Below, piece after piece: positions 34,906-45,700 of a stretch of DNA of 64,000 nt. This stretch comes from Bacteroidota bacterium. Its GTDB lineage: Bacteria; Bacteroidota; Bacteroidia; AKYH767-A; OLB10. The notes beneath the pieces were generated by a model, which made no database searches, was not told where the DNA came from, and saw only the letters and a program-made list of their open reading frames with translations. The stretch lies in assembly GCA_016713925.1 (NCBI GenBank), contig JADJOH010000007.1:297501-361500 (forward strand), read 5' to 3'. The position numbers and the translations under genes are program-made. Every line of letters starts with the position of its first letter. The first letter of the stretch is position 1.

Positions 34906-35439
34906 TCACCATCGGCATCCGCATAGAAGGTTAACCAATACACCTTCGTCAATGGACCCATCGCAATCGTCATCGATAGAGTTACAAACTTCAGTAGCGG
35001 CGGGGTTCACAGCAGCAGCATTGTCGTCGCAGTCACCATCCACCAGTACAGAACCGGCAATCGGAGCACAGGAAGAGGTAGCAGCACCGGCACCGTAACC
35101 ATCGTTATCACCATCTACATAGTAGTTGAGGAATACCAGACCGTCATCGGTTAAGCCGTTACAGTTATCGTCAATGTTATTACAAACTTCAGTAGCAGCA
35201 GGGTTCACAGTAGCAGCGTTGTCGTCGCAATCAGCAGCATCGGCAACATAACCTAAAGGAGCAACACATGCCTGAACAGAGACTGCAGCATTACCATAAG
35301 AATCACCATCGGCATCCGCATAGAAGGTTAGCAATACACCTTCGTCAATGGACCCATCGCAATCGTCATCGATAGAGTTACAAACTTCAGTAGCAGCAGG
35401 GTTCACAGCGGCAGCATTATCGTCGCAGTCACCATCCAC
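34906..35439 (-). CDS. Giant gene fragment, three MopE-like units
   Basis: An extra C near 34935 and a missing G near 34873 (relative to sister units) end this frame. Upstream, one base is missing near 35533 (ACCGGCC for ACCAGACC). Confidence 0.45.
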   Translation of the reverse strand: MDGDCDDNAAAVNPAATEVCNSIDDDCDGSIDEGVLLTFYADADGDSYGNAAVSVQACVAPLGYVADAADCDDNAATVNPAATEVCNNIDDNCNGLTDDGLVFLNYYVDGDNDGYGAGAATSSCAPIAGSVLVDGDCDDNAAAVNPAATEVCNSIDDDCDGSIDEGVLVNLLCGCRW

Positions 35440-35583
35440 CAGTACAGAACCGGCAATCGTAGCACAGGAAGAGGTAGCAGCACCGGCACCGTAACCATCG
35501 TTATCACCATCTACATAGTAGTTGAGGAATACCGGCCGTCATCGGTTAAACCGTTACAGTTATCGTCAATGTTATTACAAACT

Positions 35584-36135
35584 TCAGTAGCGGCGGGGTT
35601 CCGCAGCAGCATTGTCGTCGCAGTCACCATCCACCAGTACAGAACCGGCAATCGGAGCACAGGAAGAGGTAGCAGCACCGGCACCGTAACCATCGTTATC
35701 ACCATCTACATAGTAGTTGAGGAATACCAGACCGTCATCGGTTAAGCCGTTACAGTTATCGTCAATGTTATTACAAACTTCAGTAGCAGCAGGGTTCACA
35801 GTAGCAGCGTTGTCGTCGCAATCAGTAGCATCGGCAACATAACCTAAAGGAGCAACACATGCCTGAACAGAGACTGTAGCATTACCATAAGAATCACCAT
35901 CGGCATCCGCATAGAAGGTTAGCAATACACCTTCGTCAATGGACCCATCGCAATCGTCATCGATAGAGTTACAAACTTCAGTAGCGGCGGGGTTCACAGC
36001 AGCAGCGTTATCGTCGCAGTCACCATCCACCAGTACAGAACCGGCAATCGGAGCACAGGAAGAGGTAGCAGCACCGGCACCGTAACCATCGTTATCACCA
36101 TCTACATAGTAGTTGAGGAATACCGAGGCCGTCAT
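35584..36135 (-). CDS. Giant gene fragment, three MopE-like units
   Basis: Bounded by an extra base at about 36125 (TACCGAGGCC for TACCAGGCC) and by two missing bases at about 35602 (GGTTCCGCAG for GGTTCACAGCAG). Confidence 0.45.
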   Translation of the reverse strand: MTASVFLNYYVDGDNDGYGAGAATSSCAPIAGSVLVDGDCDDNAAAVNPAATEVCNSIDDDCDGSIDEGVLLTFYADADGDSYGNATVSVQACVAPLGYVADATDCDDNAATVNPAATEVCNNIDDNCNGLTDDGLVFLNYYVDGDNDGYGAGAATSSCAPIAGSVLVDGDCDDNAAAEPRRY

Positions 36136-36652
36136 CGGTTAAACCGTTACAGTTATCGTCAATGTTATTACAAACTTCAGTAGCAGCAGGGTTCACAGTA
36201 GCAGCGTTGTCGTCGCAATCAGTAGCATCGGCAACATAACCCAAAGGAGCAACACATGCCTGAACAGAGACTGCAGCATTACCATAAGAATCACCATCGG
36301 CATCCGCATAGAAGGTTAGCAATACACCTTCGTCAATGGACCCATCGCAATCGTCATCGATAGAGTTACAAACTTCAGTAGCGGCAGGGTTCACAGCGGC
36401 AGCATTATCGTCGCAGTCACCATCCACCAGTACAGAACCGGCAATCGGAGCACAGGAAGAGGTAGCAGCACCGGCACCGTAACCATCGTTATCACCATCT
36501 ACATAGTAGTTGAGGAATACCAGACCGTCATCGGTTAAGCCGTTACAGTTATCGTAAATGTTATTACAAACTTCAGTAGCAGCAGGGTTCACAGTAGCAG
36601 CGTTGTCGTCGCAATCAGTAGCATCGCAACATAACCTAAAGGAGCAACACAT
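36095..36652 (-). CDS. Giant gene fragment, three MopE-like units
   Basis: The upstream break is one missing G at about 36626 (GCATCGCAAC for GCATCGGCAAC), which replaces the start of a unit with an out-of-frame tail. It ends at the extra base near 36125. Confidence 0.45.
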   Translation of the reverse strand: MCCSFRLCCDATDCDDNAATVNPAATEVCNNIYDNCNGLTDDGLVFLNYYVDGDNDGYGAGAATSSCAPIAGSVLVDGDCDDNAAAVNPAATEVCNSIDDDCDGSIDEGVLLTFYADADGDSYGNAAVSVQACVAPLGYVADATDCDDNAATVNPAATEVCNNIDDNCNGLTDDGLGIPQLLCRW

Positions 36653-37881
36653 GCCTGAACAGAGACTGCAGCATTACCATAAGAATCACCATCGGCATCC
36701 GCATAGAAGGTTAGCAATACACCTTCGTCAATGGACCCATCGCAATCGTCATCGATAGAGTTACAAACTTCAGTAGCGGCGGGGTTCACAGCAGCAGCGT
36801 TATCGTCGCAGTCACCATCCACCAGTACAGAACCGGCAATCGGAGCACAGGAAGAGGTAGCAGCACCGGCACCGTAACCATCGTTATCACCATCTACATA
36901 GTAGTTGAGGAATACCAGGCCGTCATCGGTTAAACCGTTACAGTTATCGTCAATGTTATTACAAACTTCAGTAGCAGCAGGGTTCACAGTAGCAGCGTTG
37001 TCGTCGCAATCAGTAGCATCGGCAACATAACCCAAAGGAGCAACACATGCCTGAACAGAGACTGCAGCATTACCATAAGAATCACCATCGGCATCCGCAT
37101 AGAAGGTTAGCAATACACCTTCGTCAATGGACCCATCGCAATCGTCATCGATAGAGTTACAAACTTCAGTAGCGGCAGGGTTCACAGCGGCAGCATTATC
37201 GTCGCAGTCACCATCCACCAGTACAGAACCGGCAATCGGAGCACAGGAAGAGGTAGCAGCACCGGCACCGTAACCATCGTTATCACCATCTACATAGTAG
37301 TTGAGGAATACCAGACCGTCATCGGTTAAGCCGTTACAGTTATCGTCAATGTTATTACAAACTTCAGTAGCAGCAGGGTTCACAGCGGCAGCGTTGTCGT
37401 CGCAATCAGTAGCATCGGCAACATAACCTAAAGGAGCAACACATGCCTGAACAGAGACTGCAGCATTACCATAAGAATCACCATCGGCATCCGCATAGAA
37501 GGTTAGCAATACACCTTCGTCAATGGACCCATCGCAATCGTCATCGATAGAGTTACAAACTTCAGTAGCAGCAGGGTTCACAGCAGCAGCGTTATCGTCG
37601 CAGTCACCATCCACCAGTACAGAACCGGCAATCGGAGCACAGGAAGAGGTAGCAGCACCGGCACCGTAACCATCGTTATCACCATCTACATAGTAGTTGA
37701 GGAATACCAGACCGTCATCGGTTAAACCGTTACAGTTATCGTCAATGTTATTACAAACTTCAGTAGCGGCGGGGTTCAGCAGCAGTGTTGTCGTCGCAGT
37801 CACCATCCACCAGTACAGAACCGGCAATCGGAGCACAGGAAGAGGTAGCAGCACCGGCACCGTAACCATCGTTATCACCAT
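36589..37881 (-). CDS. Giant gene fragment, six MopE-like units
   Basis: The longest unbroken piece of the near-identical block, it shows the alternation of the two unit types clearly. The first 30-odd residues (MVITMVTVPVLLPL...) are out of frame until two missing bases at about 37778. Confidence 0.5.
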   Translation of the reverse strand: MVITMVTVPVLLPLPVLRLPVLYWWMVTATTTLLLNPAATEVCNNIDDNCNGLTDDGLVFLNYYVDGDNDGYGAGAATSSCAPIAGSVLVDGDCDDNAAAVNPAATEVCNSIDDDCDGSIDEGVLLTFYADADGDSYGNAAVSVQACVAPLGYVADATDCDDNAAAVNPAATEVCNNIDDNCNGLTDDGLVFLNYYVDGDNDGYGAGAATSSCAPIAGSVLVDGDCDDNAAAVNPAATEVCNSIDDDCDGSIDEGVLLTFYADADGDSYGNAAVSVQACVAPLGYVADATDCDDNAATVNPAATEVCNNIDDNCNGLTDDGLVFLNYYVDGDNDGYGAGAATSSCAPIAGSVLVDGDCDDNAAAVNPAATEVCNSIDDDCDGSIDEGVLLTFYADADGDSYGNAAVSVQACVAPLGYVAMLLIATTTLLL

Positions 37882-38404
37882 CTACATAGTAGTTGAGGAA
37901 TACCAGGCCATCATCGGTTAAACCGTTACAGTTATCGTCAATGTTATTACAAACTTCAGTAGCGGCAGGGTTCACAGTAGCAGTGTTGTCGTCGCAATCA
38001 GTAGCATCGGCAACATAACCTAAAGGAGCAACACATGCCTGAACAGAGACTGCAGCATTACCATAAGAATCACCATCGGCATCCGCATAGAAGGTTAACA
38101 ATACACCTTCGTCAATGGACCCATCGCAATCGTCATCGATAGAGTTACAAACTTCAGTAGCAGCAGGGTTCACAGCAGCAGCGTTATCATCGCAGTCACC
38201 ATCCACCAGTACAGAACCAGCAATCGGAGCACAGGAAGAGGTAGCAGCACCGGCACCGTAACCATCGTTATCACCATCTACATAGTAGTTGAGGAATACC
38301 AGACCGTCATCGGTTAAACCGTTACAGTTATCGTCAATGTTATTACAAACTTCAGTAGCGGCGGGGTTCACAGCAGCAGCATTGTCGTCGCAGTCACCAT
38401 CCAC
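37760..38404 (-). CDS. Giant gene fragment, three to four MopE-like units
   Basis: Runs from just downstream of one missing base at about 38440 (GAGGTGCAGC for GAGGTAGCAGC) to the two missing bases near 37778, beyond which it ends in a false tail (AEPRRY). Confidence 0.45.
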   Translation of the reverse strand: MDGDCDDNAAAVNPAATEVCNNIDDNCNGLTDDGLVFLNYYVDGDNDGYGAGAATSSCAPIAGSVLVDGDCDDNAAAVNPAATEVCNSIDDDCDGSIDEGVLLTFYADADGDSYGNAAVSVQACVAPLGYVADATDCDDNTATVNPAATEVCNNIDDNCNGLTDDGLVFLNYYVDGDNDGYGAGAATSSCAPIAGSVLVDGDCDDNTAAEPRRY

Positions 38405-38868
38405 CAGTACAGAACCGGCAATCGGAGCACAGGAAGAGGTGCAGCACCGGCACCGTAACCATCGTTATCACCATCTACATAGTAGTTGAGGAATACCAGA
38501 CCGTCATCGGTTAAGCCGTTACAGTTATCGTCAATGTTATTACAAACTTCAGTAGCGGCAGGGTTCACAGTAGCAGTGTTGTCGTCGCAATCAGTAGCAT
38601 CGGCAACATAACCTAAAGGAGCAACACATGCCTGAACAGAGACTGCAGCATTACCATAAGAATCACCATCGGCATCCGCATAGAAGGTTAACAATACACC
38701 TTCGTCAATGGACCCATCGCAATCGTCATCGATAGAGTTACAAACTTCAGTAGCGGCAGGGTTCACAGCGGCAGCATTGTCGTCGCAGTCACCATCCACC
38801 AGTACAGAACCGGCAATCGGAGCACAGGAAGAGGTAGGCACCGGCACCGTAGCCATCGTTATCACCAT
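38368..38868 (-). CDS. Giant gene fragment, two to three MopE-like units
   Basis: The upstream frame is lost by two missing bases at about 38836 (GAGGTAGGCACC), the downstream frame at about 38440. Confidence 0.45.
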   Translation of the reverse strand: MVITMATVPVPTSSCAPIAGSVLVDGDCDDNAAAVNPAATEVCNSIDDDCDGSIDEGVLLTFYADADGDSYGNAAVSVQACVAPLGYVADATDCDDNTATVNPAATEVCNNIDDNCNGLTDDGLVFLNYYVDGDNDGYGAGAAPLPVLRLPVLYWWMVTATTMLLL

Positions 38869-38904
38869 CTACATAGTAGTTGAGGAATACCAGACCGTCA
38901 TCGG

Positions 38905-39159
38905 TTAAGCCGTTACAGTTATCGTCAATGTTATTACAAACTTCAGTAGCGGCGGGGTTCCAGCAGCAGTGTTGTCGTCGCAGTCACCATCCACCAGTAC
39001 AGAACCGGCAATCGGAGCACAGGAAGAGGTAGCAGCACCGGCACCGTAACCATCGTTATCACCATCTACATAGTAGTTGAGGAATACCAGACCATCATCG
39101 GTTAAACCGTTACAGTTATCGTCAATGTTATTACAAACTTCAGTAGCGGCAGGGTTCAC
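38905..39159 (-). CDS. Giant gene fragment, one to two MopE-like units
   Basis: Short piece ended by one missing base at about 38960 (GGTTCCAGCAG for GGTTCACAGCAG). Its start is simply the first start codon (a GTG) after the break at about 39203-39248. Confidence 0.4.
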   Translation of the reverse strand: MNPAATEVCNNIDDNCNGLTDDGLVFLNYYVDGDNDGYGAGAATSSCAPIAGSVLVDGDCDDNTAAGTPPLLKFVITLTITVTA

Positions 39160-39204
39160 AGTAGCAGTGTTGTCGTCGCAATCAGTAGCATCGGCAACAT
39201 AACC

Positions 39205-39588
39205 CTAAAGGAGCAACACATGCCTGAACAGGGACTGCAGCATTACCAAAGAATCACCATCGGCATCCGCATAGAAGGTTAACAATACACCTTCGTCAAT
39301 GGACCCATCGCAATCGTCATCGATAGAGTTACAAACTTCAGTAGCAGCAGGGTTCACAGCAGCAGCGTTATCGTCGCAGTCACCATCCACCAGTACAGAA
39401 CCGGCAATCGGAGCACAGGAAGAGGTAGCAGCACCGGCACCGTAACCATCGTTATCACCATCTACATAGTAGTTGAGGAATACCAGACCGTCATCGGTTA
39501 AACCGTTACAGTTATCGTCAATGTTATTACAAACTTCAGTAGCGGCGGGGTTCACAGCAGCAGTGTTGTCGTCGCAGTCACCATCCAC
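39205..39588 (-). CDS. Giant gene fragment, two MopE-like units
   Basis: Ends where a T is missing at about 39248 (ACCAAAGAATC for ACCATAAGAATC) and a C is extra at about 39203 (AACCCTAAAG). It begins within the frame that follows the extra G near 39747. Confidence 0.4.
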   Translation of the reverse strand: MDGDCDDNTAAVNPAATEVCNNIDDNCNGLTDDGLVFLNYYVDGDNDGYGAGAATSSCAPIAGSVLVDGDCDDNAAAVNPAATEVCNSIDDDCDGSIDEGVLLTFYADADGDSLVMLQSLFRHVLLL

Positions 39589-39733
39589 CAGTACAGAACC
39601 GGCAATCGGAGCACAGGAAGAGGTAGCAGCACCGGCACCGTAACCATCGTTATCACCATCTACATAGTAGTTGAGGAATACCAGGCCATCATCGGTTAAA
39701 CCGTTACAGTTATCGTCAATGTTATTACAAACT

Positions 39734-42700
39734 TCAGTAGCGGCAGGGGTTCACAGTAGCAGTGTTGTCGTCGCAATCAGTAGCATCGGCAACATAACCT
39801 AAAGGAGCAACACATGCCTGAACAGAGACTGCAGCATTACCATAAGAATCACCATCGGCATCCGCATAGAAGGTTAACAATACACCTTCGTCAATGGACC
39901 CATCGCAATCGTCATCGATAGAGTTACAAACTTCAGTAGCAGCAGGGTTCACAGCGGCAGCGTTATCGTCGCAGTCACCATCCACCAGTACAGAACCGGC
40001 AATCGGAGCACAGGAAGAGGTAGCAGCACCGGCACCGTAACCATCGTTATCACCATCTACATAGTAGTTGAGGAATACCAGACCGTCATCGGTTAATCCG
40101 TTACAGTTATCGTCAATGTTATTACAAACTTCAGTAGCGGCGGGGTTCACAGCAGCAGTGTTGTCGTCGCAGTCACCATCCACCAGTACAGAACCGGCAA
40201 TCGGAGCACAGGAAGAGGTAGCAGCACCGGCACCGTAACCATCGTTATCACCATCTACATAGTAGTTGAGGAATACCAGACCATCATCGGTTAAACCGTT
40301 ACAGTTATCGTCAATGTTATTACAAACTTCAGTAGCGGCAGGGTTCACGGTAGCAGTGTTGTCGTCGCAATCAGTAGCATCGGCAACATAACCTAAAGGA
40401 GCAACACATGCCTGAACAGAGACTGCAGCATTACCATAAGAATCACCATCGGCATCCGCATAGAAGGTTAACAATACACCTTCGTCAATGGACCCATCGC
40501 AATCGTCATCGATAGAGTTACAAACTTCAGTAGCAGCAGGGTTCACAGCAGCAGCGTTATCGTCGCAGTCACCATCCACCAGTACAGAACCGGCAATCGG
40601 AGCACAGGAAGAGGTAGCAGCACCGGCACCGTAACCATCGTTATCACCATCTACATAGTAGTTGAGGAATACCAGGCCGTCATCGGTTAAACCGTTACAG
40701 TTATCGTCAATGTTATTACAAACTTCAGTAGCAGCAGGGTTCACAGTAGCAGCGTTGTCGTCGCAATCAGTAGCATCGGCAACATAACCTAAAGGAGCAA
40801 TACATGCCTGAACAGAGACTGCAGCATTACCATAAGAATCACCATCGGCATCCGCATAGAAGGTTAACAATACACCTTCGTCAATGGACCCGTCGCAATC
40901 GTCATCGATAGAGTTACAAACTTCAGTAGCAGCGGGGTTCACAGCGGCAGCGTTGTCGTCGCAGTCACCATCCACCAGTACAGAACCGGCAATCGGAGCA
41001 CAGGAAGAGGTAGCAGCACCGGCACCGTAACCATCGTTATCACCATCTACATAGTAGTTGAGGAATGCCAGACCGTCATCGGTTAAACCGTTACAGTTAT
41101 CATCGATACCGTTACAAACTTCAGCAGCACCGGGGTTGATCGTTGCAACACCATCGTTACAATCGGTATTGTCAGCCACATAGCCAAGAGGAGCAGTACA
41201 AGCCATAACAGAAACTAAAGGATCACCATAGGTATCTGAATCAGTATCCGCATAGAAAGGTGACTGAACACCTTCGTCAGTTAATCCATCGCAATCATCA
41301 TCAATCAGGTTGCAGATTTCAGTGGCAGCAGGATTTACAGCAACATTGTTATCATCGCAATCTGTATTGTCAGCGACATAGCCAATAGGAGCACTGTTTA
41401 TAAAAATTACAGTAGAGTTTAATGGGTCTCCATAAGTATCATTGTCGTTATCAGCGTAGAAAGTATATGGAGTACAACCGTTATTTAAAAATCCATCACA
41501 ATCTTCATCTGTAAAGTTTCCACAGATTTCAGTTGCCGCCGGATTTATAATTAAGTCGTTATCGTTACAATCAGTATTAGAAGCAACACCACAAGCAACA
41601 GGAGCACCGGCACCGTAAGTGTCACCGTCCACGTCAGCATAGAGGAGTTGAGCATCGTCGCAATCGGTATTGTCAACAACATAACCTGCAGGAGCACCAT
41701 CACAAGTAGAAACAGAGGAAGCCGCGTTACCGAAACCATCACCATCCACATCAGCATAGTAAGTGATAAACACCAGACCATCATCTGTTAAACCGTTACA
41801 GTTATCATCGATACCGTTACAAACTTCAGCAGCACCGGGGTTGATGGCAGCATTACCATCGTTACAATCAGTATTAGAAGCTACACCACAAGCTACAGGA
41901 GCACCGGCACCATAAGTGTCACCGTCCAGATCAGCATAGAGGAGTTGAGCATCGTCGCAATCAGTATTGTCAACAACATAACCTACAGGAGCACCATCGC
42001 AAGTTGAAACAGAAACCGCAAGGTTACCGAAACCATCACCATCTGCATCAGCATAGTAAGTTACGAATACCAAACCGTCATCAGTTAAACCGTTACAGTT
42101 ATCATCGATACCGTTACATACTTCAGCAGCACCTGGGTTGATGGCAGCATTACCATCGTTACAATCAGTATTAGAAGCCACACCACAAGCTACAGGAGCA
42201 CCGGCACCGTAAGTGTCACCGTCCAGATCAGCATAGAGGAGTTGAGCATCGTCGCAATCAGTGTTGTCAACCACATATCCTACAGGAGCACCGTCGCAAG
42301 TTGAAACAGAAACCGCAAGGTTACCGAAACCATCACCATCTGCATCAGCATAGTAAGTTACGAATACCAGACCGTCATCGGTTAAACCGTTACAGTTATC
42401 ATCGATACCGTTACATACTTCAGCAGCACCTGGGTTGATGGCAGCATTACCATCGTTACAGTCAGTATTGTCAGCAACATAGCCAAGAGGAGCAGTACAA
42501 GCCATTACAGAAGCTAAAGGATCACCATAGGAATCTGAATCAGTGTCTGCATAGAAAGGTGACTGAACACCTTCGTCAATAGATCCGTCGCAATCATCGT
42601 CTATCAGGTTGCAGACCTCAATAGCTGCAGGATTAACTGCAGGATTGGTATCATCACAATCTGTGTTGTCGGCTACATAACCAACAGGGGCAGTACAAGC

Positions 42701-45700
42701 GAGAACAGTCGCTAAAGGATCACCATAGGAATCCATATCAGCGTCGGCATAGAAAGTTAATTGAACACCTTCGTCTGTATTGCCATCACAATCATCGTCT
42801 ATTAAATTACAAACTTCAGCAGCGCCGGGGTTGATGGCAGCCACCGCATCGTTACAATCGTTATTTGAAGCCACACCACAAGCTACAGGAGCACCGGCAC
42901 CATAAGTGTCACCGTCCAGATCAGCATAGAGGAGTTGAGCATCGTCGCAATCGGTGTTGTCGATTACATAACCCACAGGAGCACCATCGCAAGTAGAAAC
43001 AGAAACAGCAAGGTTACCGAAACCATCACCATCTGCATCCGCATAGTAAGTCACGAATACCAGACCGTCATCAGTTAAACCGTTACAGTTATCATCGATA
43101 CCGTTACATACTTCAGCAGCACCCGGGTTGATGGCAGCATTACCATCGTTACAATCAGTATTGTCAGCAACATAGCCAAGAGGAGCAGTACAAGCCATTA
43201 CAGAAGCTAAAGGATCACCATAGGAATCTGAATCAGTATCTGCATAGAAAGGTGACTGAACACCTTCGTCAATAGATCCGTCGCAATCATCGTCTATCAG
43301 GTTGCAGACCTCAATAGCTGCAGGATTAACTGCAGGATTGGTATCATCACAATCTGTGTTGTCGGCTACATAACCAACAGGGGCAGTACAAGCGAGAACA
43401 GTCGTTAAAGGATCACCATAGGAATCCATATCAGCGTCGGCATAGAAAGTTAATTGAACACCTTCGTCTGTATTGCCATCACAATCATCGTCTATTAAAT
43501 TACAAACTTCAGCAGCGCCGGGGTTGATGGCAGCCACCGCATCGTTACAATCGTTATTTGAAGCCACACCACAAGCTACAGGAGCACCGGCACCATAAGT
43601 GTCACCGTCCAGATCAGCATAGAGGAGTTGAGCATCGTCGCAATCGGTGTTGTCGATTACATAACCCACAGGAGCACCGTCGCAAGTTGAAACAGAAACA
43701 GCAAGGTTACCGAAACCATCACCATCTGCGTCTGCATAGTAAGTCACGAATACCAGACCGTCATCAGTTAAACCGTTACAGTTATCATCGATACCGTTAC
43801 ATACTTCAGCAGCACTGGGGTTGATGGCAGCATTACCATCGTTACAATCAGTATTAGAAGCCACACCACAGGCTACAGGAGCACCGGCACCATAAGTGTC
43901 ACCGTCAAGGTCAGCATAGAAAAGTTGAGTGTCATCGCAATCCGTATTATCTGCGATATATCCGACCGGTTGATTGCATGAGGTAATTGATACTAATGCA
44001 TTTCCAAATCCATCAGTATCAAGATCCTGATACCAGACCGGAGTAGGTAAGATGGTAATATTAAAATTGCAGGTACTAACTAAACCTGCGTTATCAGTTG
44101 CTGTATAAGTTACCAGAGTTGTTCCAACCGGGAATGCATCGCCAGAGTTAAAGTTTGAAACAAAACTTGTTAATGTGCAGTTGTCTGAAGCTGAAGGCGC
44201 AACCCATGTTACAATAGATTCACATTGTGTTATATCAATCGGGCAATTGCTGATAACAGGAGCGTCTACATCCAAATGATTAATTGTTATAGAGGCAGTA
44301 CCAGTACAACCATTTAGATCGACAATGGGAAAATTATGTGTACCTACACCTACTGTGAAAGATCCTTCACCGGTGTATGGAGCAGTACCGCCGGTTCCTG
44401 TAACAATTACAGAAGTTTGTCCATCGATACAAGCTACATCGTTTCCTGATACATTGCCACCTACCTGAGTTGGTTCTCCAATAATAGCAGTACATTGTGC
44501 TGTACATCCGTTTCCGTCAGTAACAGTTACCAGGTAACTTCCAGCCGGCAATGAAGAAACGCTGGTGGTAGTTGCACCTGTACTCCACAAATAGGAGTAT
44601 GTTCCTCTTCCGCCACTTGCATTTATTGTAGCAGATCCATCACTTGCTCCAAAACAAGTTGCATCGGAAGGGTTACATACTGCGGTAAGCAGGGGAGGAT
44701 CGTCTACAACTATTGTAGAGCTTGTATTACAGAAATTTGCATCTGTAACAGCAAGGTGATAAGTACCTGCAGGTACATTGAAAAGTGAATCATCATTCGT
44801 TCCAATAGGCTGGAATAAGTTGTCAAACCAATCGAAAACAAAGGGCGGAGTTCCACCACCGATTGAAGAAGCGACAATTCCGTTGCTGGCACCCGTACAA
44901 AGTGGCTCAGCATTAGTTAAGTTGATATTCAGAACGCCGGGTTCAATGATAGATCCCTGCGCTTCAGCAGTACAACCGTCATTGTCCGTTACGGTTACTG
45001 AATATGTACCTGCACTTAAATAACTATTGATTTCTGTAGTTGCATTGTTGCTCCATAAGTAAGTATAAGGAGCAGAACCCTGGTTGGGAGTTGCTGTAAT
45101 ACTTCCATCTGCCATACCGAAGCAGGAGATGTTTGTTATGGCTAATGTAACAGCCGGAGGAGGTATGTTATTTACGACATAAGAAAATGGACCACCGGTA
45201 CAACTTGGCTCTGATGGAACGATATTGCCATAGTTATCCGTGATGTCAAGAGAGTAATTTCCTGTAGCGAGATCATAAATGGAATCAATCGCTGAGTAGG
45301 AAATTGTATCACGAATAATAGTCAGACCATTTTTCCAGACATACCGGAAGGGTGCTGTTCCCAACACCATGGTAGATATTATTTTTCCGTTGTTAAGATT
45401 ACAACTTGCATGTTTAATGACTTCGTTAGAAACAACTGCTTTAGAAAGAATGGTGCGAACCGGTGAAAATCCAAAGCAACCTGAAGGCAATGTTATTTTT
45501 GCCTGGAAGGAAGAGCCATTTCCGATTACATTTAAGCTATCGTAGTAGTTCTGGTTGCTGATAATGTTTACCCAGTCCAATAGTGTTCCAACCGGATATC
45601 CTCCGGAGTATGCACCGGTATCAATGACCTGAATATAAAAATCTGTTCCGTTACACAGAACAGTATCTCCGGGTATAACTTTTGGTGATGGATTTTCAAT

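Larger units (their letters stand above)
33255..44040 (-). repeat. About fifty 66-residue MopE-like metal-binding units
   Basis: The unit is about 198 bases. Its core is D-C-D-D-x-x-A-x-x-N-P-x-A-x-E-x-C-N-x-I-D-D-x-C-[ND]-G, as in the putative metal-binding motif of Methylococcus MopE, with an added DGDNDGYG-like acidic loop and a second Cys pair. Two unit types alternate in the near-identical block (33.5-41.1 kb): one with YYVDGDNDGYGAGA, one with FYADADGDSYGNA. Older, more diverged units with DLDGDTYGAGAPVACG lie on both sides (41.1-44.0 kb and about 33.3-33.75 kb). I counted about fifty NP...C...C cores from the translations; the exact number depends on the assembly. Confidence 0.85.

Noticed and set aside
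33475..39750. CRISPR-like regular spacing in the repeat array
   Set aside because: The period is about 198 bases, it encodes protein units throughout, and there are no short palindromic repeats with unique spacers.
43558..43824. His-rich plus-strand ORF that could look like a metal-binding peptide
   Set aside because: It is antisense to the MopE-like units and reflects their repeated codons; no start signals.
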